Assembly (NCBI GenBank): GCA_937980205.1
Contig: CALJKW010000016.1
Location: 124,001-188,000 of the forward strand
From: an uncultured Myxococcales bacterium
GTDB lineage: Bacteria; Myxococcota; Myxococcia; Myxococcales; Myxococcaceae
Reading direction: 5' to 3'
Length of the DNA: 64,000 bases
Position numbers and translations under genes: made by a program. Under the pieces are notes generated by a model. It was not told the DNA's origin. It did not search any database and worked only from the letters and a program-made list of their open reading frames with translations. Below are positions 35,237 through 45,874 of this stretch, piece after piece. The first letter of the stretch is position 1. Each line of letters opens with the position of its first letter.

Positions 35237-36112
35237 CTACGGGTCGTGCAGCGCGTCGGCGGTCTCCCAGCCGGTGAGGCACTCGGCCGGCGCGTAGCCC
35301 GCCGCCGCCGGCCACGCGGTGAGCTTCTGCGCCGCCGCGCGAATCGCGGGGGCCGAGACGTCCTCGCCATTCGAGGCCAGGAAGATGCGGTTCGCGGAGG
35401 CGCCGATCGTCACCACGCACACCGGGCCGAACGCCATCATCCAGGACCGGGCCATCGCGTCGTGCAGCGTGTTGTGCTCGGGGCTCCAGACGTTGCCGGC
35501 GACGACGGCCCCGGGCGCGAGGTGGGCCTTCACCTCCGACAGGAACTCGGTGGTGGCGAGGTGCCGCGGAATCTCCGAGTCCCCGTAGGCGTCGAGGATG
35601 ACGAGATCCCACTGCTGCTTGGAGGCCTGCACGAACTTGCGGCCGTCGCCGACGTGCACGACGAGGCGGTCGTCGTCGGGCAGCCCGAAGTATCGCTTCG
35701 CGACGAGGTGCACCTCGGGGTCGAGCTCGGCGACGTCGATGCGGGCGTCGGGCAGGGCGTGGTGGAAGAACCGGGGCATCGCTCCGCCGCCGAGGCCGAT
35801 GATGAGCACGCGCTGGGGCTTCGGCTTCAGCGCCCACGCCAGCATCGTCGCCCGCGTGTACTCGAGGTGCAGATCCATCGGATCATCGACGTTCACGCGG
35901 CTCTGAATGACTCCGCCGTTCGCGAACTGCAGCGTGCGAACGCCCGGCGCCTCTTCCCGCACCACGATGTGGTTGAACTGCGAGTCGCTCTCGTGGAGCA
36001 GCTGCCGTCCGCTGCGCCGGCACCCGGGTGTCGCCGCCGCGACCACCGCCGCGCAGGCGAGGACGGCCGCCGCGCGAAAATGGGGACTGTCCCCATTTTT
36101 GCGCAACCGCAT
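35237..36112 (-). CDS. Spermidine-synthase-like methyltransferase-fold protein, exported or lipidated
   Basis: 291 residues. The Rossmann core is clear: VLIIGLGGGAMPRFF, IDVAELDPEVHLVAKRYFG, VHVGDGRKFVQ and DLVILDAYGDSEIPRHLATTEFL, the last a hallmark of spermidine-synthase-like proteins. The aminopropyl-transfer activity is not assured in this subgroup. The N-terminus is odd: the ATG follows the previous stop directly (TAGATG) and residues 2-13 (RLRKNGDSPHFR) are encoded by a REP-like palindrome. After that comes a lipoprotein-like AAAVLACAAVVAAATPGC. The palindrome thus seems to have supplied the start and the basic N-region. Confidence 0.8.
   Translation of the reverse strand: MRLRKNGDSPHFRAAAVLACAAVVAAATPGCRRSGRQLLHESDSQFNHIVVREEAPGVRTLQFANGGVIQSRVNVDDPMDLHLEYTRATMLAWALKPKPQRVLIIGLGGGAMPRFFHHALPDARIDVAELDPEVHLVAKRYFGLPDDDRLVVHVGDGRKFVQASKQQWDLVILDAYGDSEIPRHLATTEFLSEVKAHLAPGAVVAGNVWSPEHNTLHDAMARSWMMAFGPVCVVTIGASANRIFLASNGEDVSAPAIRAAAQKLTAWPAAAGYAPAECLTGWETADALHDP
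36072..36104. repeat. REP-like palindrome with GGGGAC core, translated as an N-terminus
   Basis: GCGCGAAAATGGGGAC and GTCCCCATTTTTGCGC are inverted copies with one mismatch around a single T. It lies within the first codons of the minus-strand spermidine-synthase-like gene and 8 bases from the previous stop. The GGGGAC core recurs near 59581. Confidence 0.85.
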
Positions 36113-36898
36113 CTAGAACGTGATCCCCGCCGAGCCGCCGATCATGGTGTCGTCCATGTAACCGCGGCGGAAGCGCTGAACCTCGATGCGCAGCGAGATG
36201 CACGGAATGCCCTGGTAGCCTTCCTGCTGGAAGCGCTCCTGCGAGACGAGCTGAATGCGCGCGCGCAGGCCGAGCCCGTACTGCGCGACCACCTTCGTGC
36301 CGGAGATGCCCACCGGCTCCTGCATCTGGATGTAGAGCTGCGACGTCTGGTACGCGAAGCCGAACCCCGCCATCGCGAAGAACGACAGCGGCGTCTTGCC
36401 GAGCGGCAGCGCGAAGGCCTCGGCGATGGTGAAGTAGTGGTAGTTCTGGCTCGCGTAGACGTCGTTGGTGCCGCCGAAGCCGCCGGGGCCGCGCGCGGTC
36501 GCTCCGAACCAGGAGACGTCGACGAAGAACAGCTCGCGCCAGAACTCGTCGTGCAAGAAGGTGCGCGCCCACTCCCACGTGATGCGGATGCCGCCCAGGC
36601 CCTGCGGCTCGACGCCCTGTGCGCGCGAGCTGTCGAGCAGCAGCGCCGCTCCGATGACCTCGATGCCGATGCCGATGTTCGGGTCATCTTCGCTCGCGAG
36701 CGAGATCTCGCGGTCCTGCCGCTCGACCTCGGTCTCTTCCGGGCGCTCGCGCGACTCGTCCGACCGCCGCGGCAGGTCGCGCCGCCGATCGTCGTCGTCG
36801 TCGCTCTGCTCGTCGTACGGAATCGGCGCGTCTTCCTTGCGCCGCTGCGCATACGCCGCGGTCGACATCACCAGCATCAACACGAGCAGGCGCTTCAT
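36113..36898 (-). CDS. Outer-membrane or periplasmic beta-rich protein with acidic N-terminal linker
   Basis: 261 residues. Signal peptide MKRLLVLMLVMSTAAYAQ, then about 50 charged residues (DEQSDDDDDRRRD...), then a domain with alternating hydrophobics and aromatic residues (GIGIEVIGAALLL, FVDVSWFGAT, YHYFTIAEAFALPLG, FFAMAGFGFAYQT, YGLGLRARIQLV) ending in GGSAGITF. A C-terminal Phe after beta strands is usual for outer-membrane barrels. The ATG overlaps the stop of the zinc-peptidase-like gene. Function unknown; its operon partners suggest a role at the cell surface. Confidence 0.7.
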   Translation of the reverse strand: MKRLLVLMLVMSTAAYAQRRKEDAPIPYDEQSDDDDDRRRDLPRRSDESRERPEETEVERQDREISLASEDDPNIGIGIEVIGAALLLDSSRAQGVEPQGLGGIRITWEWARTFLHDEFWRELFFVDVSWFGATARGPGGFGGTNDVYASQNYHYFTIAEAFALPLGKTPLSFFAMAGFGFAYQTSQLYIQMQEPVGISGTKVVAQYGLGLRARIQLVSQERFQQEGYQGIPCISLRIEVQRFRRGYMDDTMIGGSAGITF

Positions 36899-38154
36899 GG
36901 CGGCGGCAGATCCGGACACGCAGTGCCGTTTCCGGCGGTGGAGGGGCACTCGGTCACCAGCGACCGATCGAGGTTGAGCCGATCGACCAGCTCGGTGCAC
37001 GTGCGGCGCTTGAGCTCGGGGTCGGTGATGTGGCCGATGATGACCCGCGCCACGCGCTCGAGCGTGATGTTCTGGCTCGACGCGAGGTTCGCCTGGAACA
37101 CCTGCCGGAAGCCGGGGTTGAGGTTCGTCTCGTCGCTGTAGGCGTTGATGAGCGACTTCTGCATCACCTCGCGCTTGCCGGCGGGCTCCGACGCCTGGAA
37201 CAGCGCCGCCGCGAACAGCGTGCCGATGCGGTACTGCATGCCCTGGTTCAGGAACGAGTCCGACGGCAGGCCGAGCGCGTTCCGCAGCTCGACGGTCATG
37301 CACATGTCCATCGTCGCCGAGAAGTCGCGCTTGTCGGTGAGCGCCTTGTCGAACGACTGCTCGAGGAAGCGGGTGTTGCAGCCGGCGCCGCTCTTGTTCG
37401 AGCAGGTGACGCCGTACGCGTGGTAGTCGGCGAGGCCCTCGTCGAGCGAGCGGATGATGTTCGTCGGCGCGCCCTGCAGCCCGAGCTCGGCCGGCAGCGT
37501 CTGGTTGCCGAACGCGAGGTTCGTGAACACGCGGTGCGCGAACTCGTGGCCGACGATGCCGGTGTTCATCGAGACGGGCACCTTCTGCGCGTCCTTGAAC
37601 GGAGCGATCAGGAAGGCCCGCACCGGCGGGTAGTAGATCATGTTGTCGACGAGGTCCTGCCGCTGGGGATCGGTGATGAACAGGTTCTTGTAGTTGCCCC
37701 AGTACAAGACGTCGGCGCCGGCGATCGCGGTGGTCGGCTTCCCGTCGTAGATCTCGTTGAAGTACAGGAACGCCTGCTCGAAGTTCCAGTACGACGTCAC
37801 CATGTTCCAGCTGTGGAAGTCGGCGGGCCACAGCACTCCGCTCTTGTCGATCAGGTTCGCGTGCACCTCGGTGCCGCGCGCGCGGTACAGCGCGTTCGCG
37901 AGCTGCTCGTCGGAGAGCGCCCCGAGGTTCTGCTGCTGCGGGTCCATCGGGTCGAGCACGATCGACGCCCCGCCGACGAAGTTCACGACGCTGCCCTTGA
38001 GGCCGACGATGCTGGAGATCGTCTCGAGCTCGGTCTCGCGCGGCCCGAACGTGTTGGCGTTGTTGAGCAGCAGCGCCATCACCTTCACGGGCGCCTGGGG
38101 GTTCGGCGCGCACGCGAGCGCGAACAGGCTGGCGACTACGACGACGAGGCGCAT
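36895..38154 (-). CDS. Lipoprotein with HExxH zinc-peptidase motif (gluzincin-like)
   Basis: 419 residues. Lipoprotein signal MRLVVVVASLFALAC (Cys15). HEFAH at 203-207 and SLDEGLADYHAYG near 237-248 reproduce the HExxH + E(xx)D arrangement of gluzincins such as thermolysin, so zinc binding and peptidase activity are likely. Six further cysteines toward the C-terminus may form disulfides. An ATG at 38166 upstream is possible. It overlaps the next gene by four bases (ATGA). Probably a surface-exposed protease or a processing factor for its neighbours. No specific family assigned. Confidence 0.78.
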   Translation of the reverse strand: MRLVVVVASLFALACAPNPQAPVKVMALLLNNANTFGPRETELETISSIVGLKGSVVNFVGGASIVLDPMDPQQQNLGALSDEQLANALYRARGTEVHANLIDKSGVLWPADFHSWNMVTSYWNFEQAFLYFNEIYDGKPTTAIAGADVLYWGNYKNLFITDPQRQDLVDNMIYYPPVRAFLIAPFKDAQKVPVSMNTGIVGHEFAHRVFTNLAFGNQTLPAELGLQGAPTNIIRSLDEGLADYHAYGVTCSNKSGAGCNTRFLEQSFDKALTDKRDFSATMDMCMTVELRNALGLPSDSFLNQGMQYRIGTLFAAALFQASEPAGKREVMQKSLINAYSDETNLNPGFRQVFQANLASSQNITLERVARVIIGHITDPELKRRTCTELVDRLNLDRSLVTECPSTAGNGTACPDLPPP

Positions 38155-38169
38155 GGACAGCGGCAAGTT

Positions 38170-39142
38170 CTACTCCGTCGCAAGCTCTGCGCCCAGCGTG
38201 CCGTAGCCGGACCAGAAGCCGGGCTCGCGGGTCAGCCAGTCGTACTGCACGGTGAGGCCCGCCCACAGGCGCGCCCACCCCGCGACGCGCCACGTCCACT
38301 TCGTGTGCAGCGCGTGCCCCGTGCCGATGCCGCTCACGTACCGGATGAGCGTGTAGCCCACGCGGGCCGACACCTTCGGGGTGAGGCGCCACAGCACGTG
38401 CGCCCGCGCGTCGAACCACGGCGGCGCCGCGAGGAAGCCGGTGGTGAGGTTGAAGATGGAGCCGGGGTCGCAGAACGGCTGCAGCCACAGGGGGTCGTTC
38501 TCGCGGCAGATCGTCGTCGGGTCGCGCGAGTAGATCGAGTACGAGCCGCGCAGCGCCACGTCGACCTTTCCGTCGAACGACAGCAGCGCGCCCGCCGAGG
38601 GCCGCCCGATGACGAGCGGGGTGGTGCGGCTGAGCTCGCGCATCGGGAACGTGAGGGTGGACTCGAGCTCGTGCCAGCCGAGCGTGCCCCCGACGTCCAC
38701 CGACCACTCGAGGAAGTCGAGGCCGCCCGACTGGTACCCGACAGCGAAGATGCCCTGGGCGCTGCGCCGCGTGCTGCTGACGGAGATGCGGTCGGTCAGC
38801 CGCGTCGTCTCGGTCGCCTTCGGAGAGAACAGGCCGCTCGCCGACGTCATCCAGTGCATCGACGGCATCCAGTCGAGCCCCAGGCCGAGCAGGTGCGAGG
38901 GCGTCGCGGAGAAGTCCGAGGCCGGCCGCTGCCGCAGCACCCCGTAGGAGGCGACGAGGTACAGCTTGTCGGGCACGATGCCCCAGTCGCCGATGAGGCT
39001 CGCCGAGAGCGTCTGGTTTCCGCCCGCCAGCTCGACCGAAACCGAGCCGTCGAACGCGCGCGCCGAGAGGGGCAGCAGCACGAGCAGCAGCGTCAGCCAT
39101 CCGTTGCGCGGTGCGTCGGGGCCAACTACAAGCCGCAACCCC

Positions 39143-39144
<2 letters not shown>
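38170..39144 (-). CDS. Probable outer-membrane protein, function unknown
   Basis: 324 residues from the ATG at 39144. A hydrophobic leader (WLTLLLVLLPLSARA) comes about 15 residues in. The mature part has repeated amphipathic strands with many Gly, Trp and Tyr (SLIGDWGIVPDKLYLVASYG, GIFAVGYQSGGLDFLEWSVD, RVAGWARLWAGLTVQYDWL, GYGTLGAELATE), typical of a transmembrane barrel. Its ATG lies in CCATGG, the same site as the aspS start on the other strand, so the 5' ends overlap by two bases. The true start could be further in, though no good codon is seen. First gene of a four-gene minus-strand unit. Confidence 0.68.
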
Positions 39145-40960
<1,816 letters not shown>

Positions 40961-40993
40961 CGCGCCGGCTTCTCGGCCGTAAGCAGGTCGCAG

Positions 40994-42298
40994 ATGCCGA
41001 AGCTCGAAAAGCGCAGCGCGATGCCCGCCACGGCCGCCGAGCTGTTCGCGTGGCACGCGCGCGAGTTGGCGTTCGAGCGCCTCAACCCGCCGTTCGATCC
41101 CGTCGAGCTCGAGTCGCGCGAGGGCAAGGGGCTCGACGTCGGCACGCGCGTCGCGGTGCGGGTGAAGCTCGGCCCCATCGAGCAGCGCTGGGTGGCCCGT
41201 CACACCGCCTGCGAGAGCGGCCGCATGTTCCGCGACGAGCAGGAGGTCGGCCCGTTCTCCCGCTGGGTGCACACCCACCACTTCTCGGACGGAGAGCTGT
41301 TCGACGAGATCGACTGGGAGACGCCGCTCGGCGCGATGCACGGCCTCGTCGCGAAGAAGCTCGACCGCGCGTTCGCCTACCGGCACGCCGTCACGCGCGC
41401 GGACCTCGAGCGCCACGCGCGCTTCGCGGCTCGGCCGCGGCTGCGCATCGCGCTCACCGGAGCGAGCGGCCTCATCGGCACCGCCCTCGCGGCCTACCTC
41501 GACACCGCCGGCCACGAGCTCGTGCCGGTGCGCCGCGGAGACTTCAGCGCCGTCGACGGCTGCGACGCCGTCGTGCACCTCGCCGGCGCGCCCATCGGGC
41601 AGCGGTGGACGCGCAGCCTGCGCAAGGAGATCGTCGTCAGCCGCATCGACTACACGCGCGCGCTGGTCGACGCGATGCGCCGCGCGAGGAAGCGGCCGAG
41701 CGTGCTGCTCTCCGGCTCGGCGATCGGCGTCTACGGCGAGCGCTCGGACGAAGAGCTCGACGAGTCGTCTCCGGTCGGGCCGCGGGCCGACGAGGGCCCC
41801 GGCTTCCTCGCCGGGCTCTGCGCGGACTGGGAGTCGGAGGCCGCGCGCGCCTCCGACTTCGCGCGGGTGGTGATGTTGCGCACGGGCGTCGTGCTGACGC
41901 CGCGGGGCGGGGCGCTCTCTCAGATGCTGCCGGCGTTTGCGCTCGGCGCGGGCGGCCCCATCGGCTCGGGGCGGCAGTGGATGTCGTGGATCTCCATCGA
42001 GGACCAGCTCGGCGCGATCGAGCACGCGCTGTTCACCGAGTCGCTGACGGGGCCGGTGAACCTCGTCGCGCCAGAGCCGCTCACCGGCCGCGACTTCGCT
42101 TCCGAGCTCGGCCGCGTGCTCGGGCGACCTTCGTTCGCGCGCGTGCCGGCGACAGCGCTCAAGGCGCTCTATGGCGAGGCCGCCGAGGCCGCGCTGCTCG
42201 CGAGCCAGCGGGTGAAGCCGGCGCGCTTGCAGGCGAGCGGGTTCGAGTTCCTGCACCCGACGCTGGAGCCGGCGCTGCGCTTTCTCCTCGGCCGCTGA
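40994..42298 (+). CDS. TIGR01777-family NAD-dependent epimerase with N-terminal SRPBCC domain
   Basis: 434 residues. Residues 1-145 look like a SRPBCC/START-type ligand pocket (ELFAWHARELAFERLNPPFD, WVHTHHFSDGELFDEIDWE). Residues 150-434 are a short-chain-dehydrogenase-type Rossmann domain with GASGLIGTALAAYL, VVHLAGAPIGQRW, SGSAIGVYG and PVNLVAPEPLTGRDF, the hallmarks of the TIGR01777/YfcH family. The two-domain fusion is common in high-GC bacteria. Substrate unknown; cell-division or envelope roles proposed for relatives are not proven. TAAGCA lies 8 bases before the ATG. It ends just before a repeat-rich 347-base spacer. Confidence 0.9.
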   Translation: MPKLEKRSAMPATAAELFAWHARELAFERLNPPFDPVELESREGKGLDVGTRVAVRVKLGPIEQRWVARHTACESGRMFRDEQEVGPFSRWVHTHHFSDGELFDEIDWETPLGAMHGLVAKKLDRAFAYRHAVTRADLERHARFAARPRLRIALTGASGLIGTALAAYLDTAGHELVPVRRGDFSAVDGCDAVVHLAGAPIGQRWTRSLRKEIVVSRIDYTRALVDAMRRARKRPSVLLSGSAIGVYGERSDEELDESSPVGPRADEGPGFLAGLCADWESEAARASDFARVVMLRTGVVLTPRGGALSQMLPAFALGAGGPIGSGRQWMSWISIEDQLGAIEHALFTESLTGPVNLVAPEPLTGRDFASELGRVLGRPSFARVPATALKALYGEAAEAALLASQRVKPARLQASGFEFLHPTLEPALRFLLGR

Positions 42299-42645
42299 AG
42301 CGCTTCTGTTCACGCTGAGAGGGTCGACCAGAATGGCCCGCATGGCCGACCGCCGCTCACGCTGAGCGGAGGCGCCGTCCTTCGACAAGCTCAAGAGTCC
42401 GCAGTCGAAGCGGGCCACGCGTCGGCTTCGCGCCCCCTTCGACTCCGCAGCCCTTCGGGCTGCTCCGCTCAGGGCGAACGGAGCTGCGAACAGGCCGCGG
42501 ATTCTGATCGACCCTCTGAGCGCAGGCCGAAGGCCGGCGTCGAAGCGGCCCCATGGACGACCTCGCGCCCGCTTCCACTGCGGCCCGCTTCGCGTGCCTC
42601 CGCTTCCGCGCGGACGGGAGCGCGAGGAGTCTCTGGAGCCGGCGC
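42299..42645. repeat. Nested palindromic interspersed element filling a 347-base convergent spacer
   Basis: The only gene-free stretch over 300 bases. Outer arms CGCTGAGAGGGTCGACCAGA (42314 onward) and TCTGATCGACCCTCTGAGCG (ending 42522) pair with two mismatches. Inside are CTTCGACAAGCTCA, a second inverted pair (GCTGAGCGGAG with CTCCGCTCAGGG), and the perfect hairpin GCAGCCC-TTC-GGGCTGC (42447-42463). A 28-base block from 42447 is identical to 50550-50577. Bases 42523-42645 look like further decayed fragments. No ORF of quality. Confidence 0.85.
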
Positions 42646-44823
42646 TCAGCAGCCGCCGTCGGCAGGAAACGCCGGGCTCACGACCACGCTCGGCCCGATG
42701 CTGCACGAGACCGAGGCGCGCAGGCGGATGCGGCCCAGCCCTCCGCCGCCGCCCCCGCCGTTGCCGGAGCCGGCCGTGCCGTCGGCGCCACTGCCGGCGG
42801 CCTGCGCCTGCGTCGCGCCGGTGCCGCCGGCTCCGCCGGTGAGGGCGCCGTCGTCTCCACCGGGAGCCGCGCCGCCATCGGCGGTCCCCGGCGAGCCCGC
42901 GTTCCCGTTCACGAGCGGCCCGCCGCCTTCGCCGCCTCCTCCTCCGTGCGCGGTGAGCGCAGCCGGCGGCGACATCGTGAGCTGCACGGCCTCGAGCGCG
43001 AGGGCCCCGCCGCTGCCGGCGCCGTTGCCTCCGGTGCCGTTGTTCGCGAGCGGGCCGCCCTGGCCGGGCGCGGTCACCGCCGCGCTGATGACCAGCGCGC
43101 CGGCCGCCGAGATCTGCAGCGCGCCTCCGCCGGCCGCGCGCCGGGGAGCTCCGCTGCGGGCGCCGAGCGCTCCGGGACAGCCGCCCCGCAGCGGGACGAG
43201 GGCGGGGCTGCCGTTGACGAGGCCGGGATCTCCGCCGCTGCCGTTGGTGCCCAGCGTCGGCGACCCGGTGCCGCCCCTGCCGCCCGCGGTCGCGAAGCTG
43301 CCGCCGCCCCCGCCGCCGTTCGTGAGACCCTCTTCGCCGCTCAGGCCGAAGCCGCCGTCGGCGCAGTCGCTGGCGCCGGCCAGCACCTCGACGGGCCCGG
43401 CGAGCGTGACGTCGCCGAGGGCGGCGATGATCGCCGGTCGCGCGCCGGTGACGCGCAGGCCGCCGTTCACCGCGACGGTCAGACGCGTGAACGAGAGCAG
43501 CACCGCGTCGGCGCCGCCGGGCTGAGAGAGGGTGGCGACGCCGGGCAGCGGCTCTCCGCACCAGTTCGAGAACGTCGGCGCACCCGAGACGCCGGTGTCG
43601 ATCACGCTCGTGCCGCAGTCGAGCAGCACCTCGCCGCTCGGCGGCGTCGGCACCTGGCTCTCGACGAAGTTCGCCGGAGGGTAGGGGAACGAGGGGATGC
43701 AGGCGCCGCCGCCGTTGCACACGCCTGCGTCGCACGCGGAGCCCGGCGCCTGGTTCGTGAAGATGCAGCCGGCGTCGGCGCCGCACTGGCCGCCGAACGA
43801 CTGGCACTCGGTCGGCACGCAGACCGCCGGCGTGCCGCTGCAGCCGCCGTCGGCCCGGCAGACGTCGGACCCGGTGCAGGAGATGCCGTCGTCGCAGCCG
43901 AGCCCCATCGCCACGGGGTACTCGCAGCCGCGCACCGGGTTGCAGGTGGCGCCTGTCGCCGTGAAGCAGAGTGGAGGAGCCGTGCAGCTCACCGTCGCTC
44001 CGGGCGCGCACGCGCCGGCGCCGTCGCAGGTGTCGAGTGACGTGCAGGCGTCGCCGTCGTCGCACGCGACGCCGGCATCCAGCGGCGGGTAGCTGCACTG
44101 CCCCGTCGTCGGAGCGCACGCGCCGGCGCCCGCGAAGCACGGCCCGGGCGGCGTGGTGCACACCTTCGGGCTGCCGCCACCGCAAGTCTTTGCGGCGGTG
44201 CAGCGCGCGCCGGTGACGCACAGGTCGCTGGTCGCGCACGGCTCGTCGATGCAGTCCGAGTCCATGCAGTCGGCGGCGCCGTCCGAGTCGTTGTCGGCGC
44301 CGTCGGCGCAGAGGCTCTTCTCCGTGGAGGCCGACCGGCACGCGCGCATGGCGCACGTGCCTCCGGCGAAGCAGGGCAGGCCGTCGCAGTCGGGGTCCGC
44401 GCAGTCGGGGTCACCGTCGCCGTCGTCGTCGGCGCCGTTCGCGCACGCGGTCTCCCGCGTCGCGCTGCCGGCGATGAGCGTGAGCGTCACCGTGCCGACC
44501 GCGCCGGCTTCGAACCTCGCCGTCACGTCCTTCGAGCGCTCCGGAGGGTTCGCGGCAACCGCACACGCCTCGTCGGCAAAGCCTTCGGCGTGCAGCGAGA
44601 TCTCCGACGGCAGCGCGCCCTGCACGACGCCGACGCCCACCGACCCGCCGCGGACGCGGACGGCGGTGGAGCGCAGCTCCGACCCGGTTCCGTGGCGTGC
44701 GACGACCTGCAGGCACCGGCTCGCCGCCCCGGAGGGGATCTCGACCGTCACCTCGAGCCCCGCCTCGCGGGTTCGCTTGCAGGCAGCCGCGCAGAGCAGC
44801 AGCAGGACGGCGACGCGCTTCAC
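42646..44823 (-). CDS. Large surface lipoprotein: Cys-rich middle, Gly-rich C-terminus
   Basis: 725 residues, GTG start overlapping the upstream stop. Lipoprotein signal MKRVAVLLLLCAAAC. Residues about 25-110 form a beta domain. Residues 125-390 are packed with cysteines in repeats such as ACANGADDDGDGDPDCADPDC and LCADGADNDSDGAADCMDSDC, then CDDGDACTSLDTCDGAGAC, which resemble myxobacterial Asp/Cys calcium-type or disulfide-rich repeats. Residues about 400-700 are very Gly-, Ala- and Ser-rich (GGGGGGSFATAGGRGGTG and others). This is the look of a long stiff surface protein with low-complexity tip. Function unknown; matrix or adhesion is inference. Confidence 0.78.
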   Translation of the reverse strand: MKRVAVLLLLCAAACKRTREAGLEVTVEIPSGAASRCLQVVARHGTGSELRSTAVRVRGGSVGVGVVQGALPSEISLHAEGFADEACAVAANPPERSKDVTARFEAGAVGTVTLTLIAGSATRETACANGADDDGDGDPDCADPDCDGLPCFAGGTCAMRACRSASTEKSLCADGADNDSDGAADCMDSDCIDEPCATSDLCVTGARCTAAKTCGGGSPKVCTTPPGPCFAGAGACAPTTGQCSYPPLDAGVACDDGDACTSLDTCDGAGACAPGATVSCTAPPLCFTATGATCNPVRGCEYPVAMGLGCDDGISCTGSDVCRADGGCSGTPAVCVPTECQSFGGQCGADAGCIFTNQAPGSACDAGVCNGGGACIPSFPYPPANFVESQVPTPPSGEVLLDCGTSVIDTGVSGAPTFSNWCGEPLPGVATLSQPGGADAVLLSFTRLTVAVNGGLRVTGARPAIIAALGDVTLAGPVEVLAGASDCADGGFGLSGEEGLTNGGGGGGSFATAGGRGGTGSPTLGTNGSGGDPGLVNGSPALVPLRGGCPGALGARSGAPRRAAGGGALQISAAGALVISAAVTAPGQGGPLANNGTGGNGAGSGGALALEAVQLTMSPPAALTAHGGGGGEGGGPLVNGNAGSPGTADGGAAPGGDDGALTGGAGGTGATQAQAAGSGADGTAGSGNGGGGGGGLGRIRLRASVSCSIGPSVVVSPAFPADGGC

Positions 44824-45836
44824 TCCGGCACCTCGCGACCCTCACCGAAGCCGAGCACCCACACCGTCTCGTCGCCCGCCGCGGCGGCGCGAAGGTCCTC
44901 CACCGCCTGCGTCTCGCCGTCGTCCGCGAGGGCGAACGTGCCGTAGTGCATCGGCACCATGACGCGCGCGCGCAGGTCGGCCTTGGCCCTCACGGCGTCT
45001 GCGGGCGTCATGTGAACGGGGCTCATGAACCACTCCGGCAGATACGCCCCGATGGGCAGCACGGCCAGCCGAAACGGGCCGAGGCGCTCGCCGGCGGCCT
45101 TGAAGTGCGGCCCGTAGGCGGTGTCTCCGCCGAAGTAGACGCGGCCGTTCGTGCCCTCGATGACCCACCCGGTCCACAGGGTGCCCTCTTCGTCGGTGAC
45201 GCCGCGGTTGCTGAAGTGCTGCACCGGCACGCTGTGCAGCTCGACGGCGGTGGCGCCCAGGCGCGTCGACTGCCACCAGTCGAGCTCGGACACGTTCGGG
45301 AAGCCCAGCCCGTCGAGCAGGGCCTTGTTGCCGAGGCCCGCGAAGATGCGCAGCTTCGGGAACGCGTCCTGCAGGCGCAGCAGCGTCGGCACGTCGAGGT
45401 GGTCGTAGTGGTTGTGCGAGATGACGACGGCGTCGATGGGCGGCAGATCTTCGAAGCGGATGCCCGGCGGCCGCACGCGCTTCGGGCCCGCGAACGAGAC
45501 GGGGCTCGTGCGCTGCGACCAGATGGGGTCGGTGAGCACGTTCACGCCGTCGAGCTGGATGAGCGTCGTCGCGTGGTTGACGAAGGTGACGCGCAGGCTT
45601 CCGGGCGCGACGCGCGTGGGCGGCGGAGGGCCCGGCGGCTCCTCTCGGTAGTCGCTCCACGCGCCGCTCTGACGCTCGAGCTGCCACTTCAGGAACTTGC
45701 CGAGCCCGCGCGTCGCCGGCGGAGCGCCCGGCGTGAAGAACCTCTTTCCGTCGAAGTGATCGCTGACGGGGCCCTGGTACCTCGGCGCCGCGAAGCAGCC
45801 AGACATCAGAAGAGCGAGCAGCCAGCGGCGCTTCAC
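44820..45836 (-). CDS. Metallo-beta-lactamase-fold lipoprotein (NAPE-PLD/UlaG-like)
   Basis: 338 residues, GTG start. Lipoprotein signal MKRRWLLALLMSGC. The metal site SHNHYDHLD (HxHxDH) follows VNHATTLIQLDGVNVLTDP, and later ligands occur in GGDTAYG and PMHYGTF. PVSFAGPKRVRPPGI and WWQS are typical of the family of NAPE-hydrolysing phospholipase D-like enzymes, which cleave phosphodiesters of lipids or sugars. Lipid-anchored location suggests envelope phospholipid as substrate (inference). TAAATC lies 7 bases upstream of the start. Confidence 0.88.
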   Translation of the reverse strand: MKRRWLLALLMSGCFAAPRYQGPVSDHFDGKRFFTPGAPPATRGLGKFLKWQLERQSGAWSDYREEPPGPPPPTRVAPGSLRVTFVNHATTLIQLDGVNVLTDPIWSQRTSPVSFAGPKRVRPPGIRFEDLPPIDAVVISHNHYDHLDVPTLLRLQDAFPKLRIFAGLGNKALLDGLGFPNVSELDWWQSTRLGATAVELHSVPVQHFSNRGVTDEEGTLWTGWVIEGTNGRVYFGGDTAYGPHFKAAGERLGPFRLAVLPIGAYLPEWFMSPVHMTPADAVRAKADLRARVMVPMHYGTFALADDGETQAVEDLRAAAAGDETVWVLGFGEGREVPE

Positions 45837-45874
45837 GCGGGACGATTTACCCCAAGTGGCCTAAACACTCTCCC

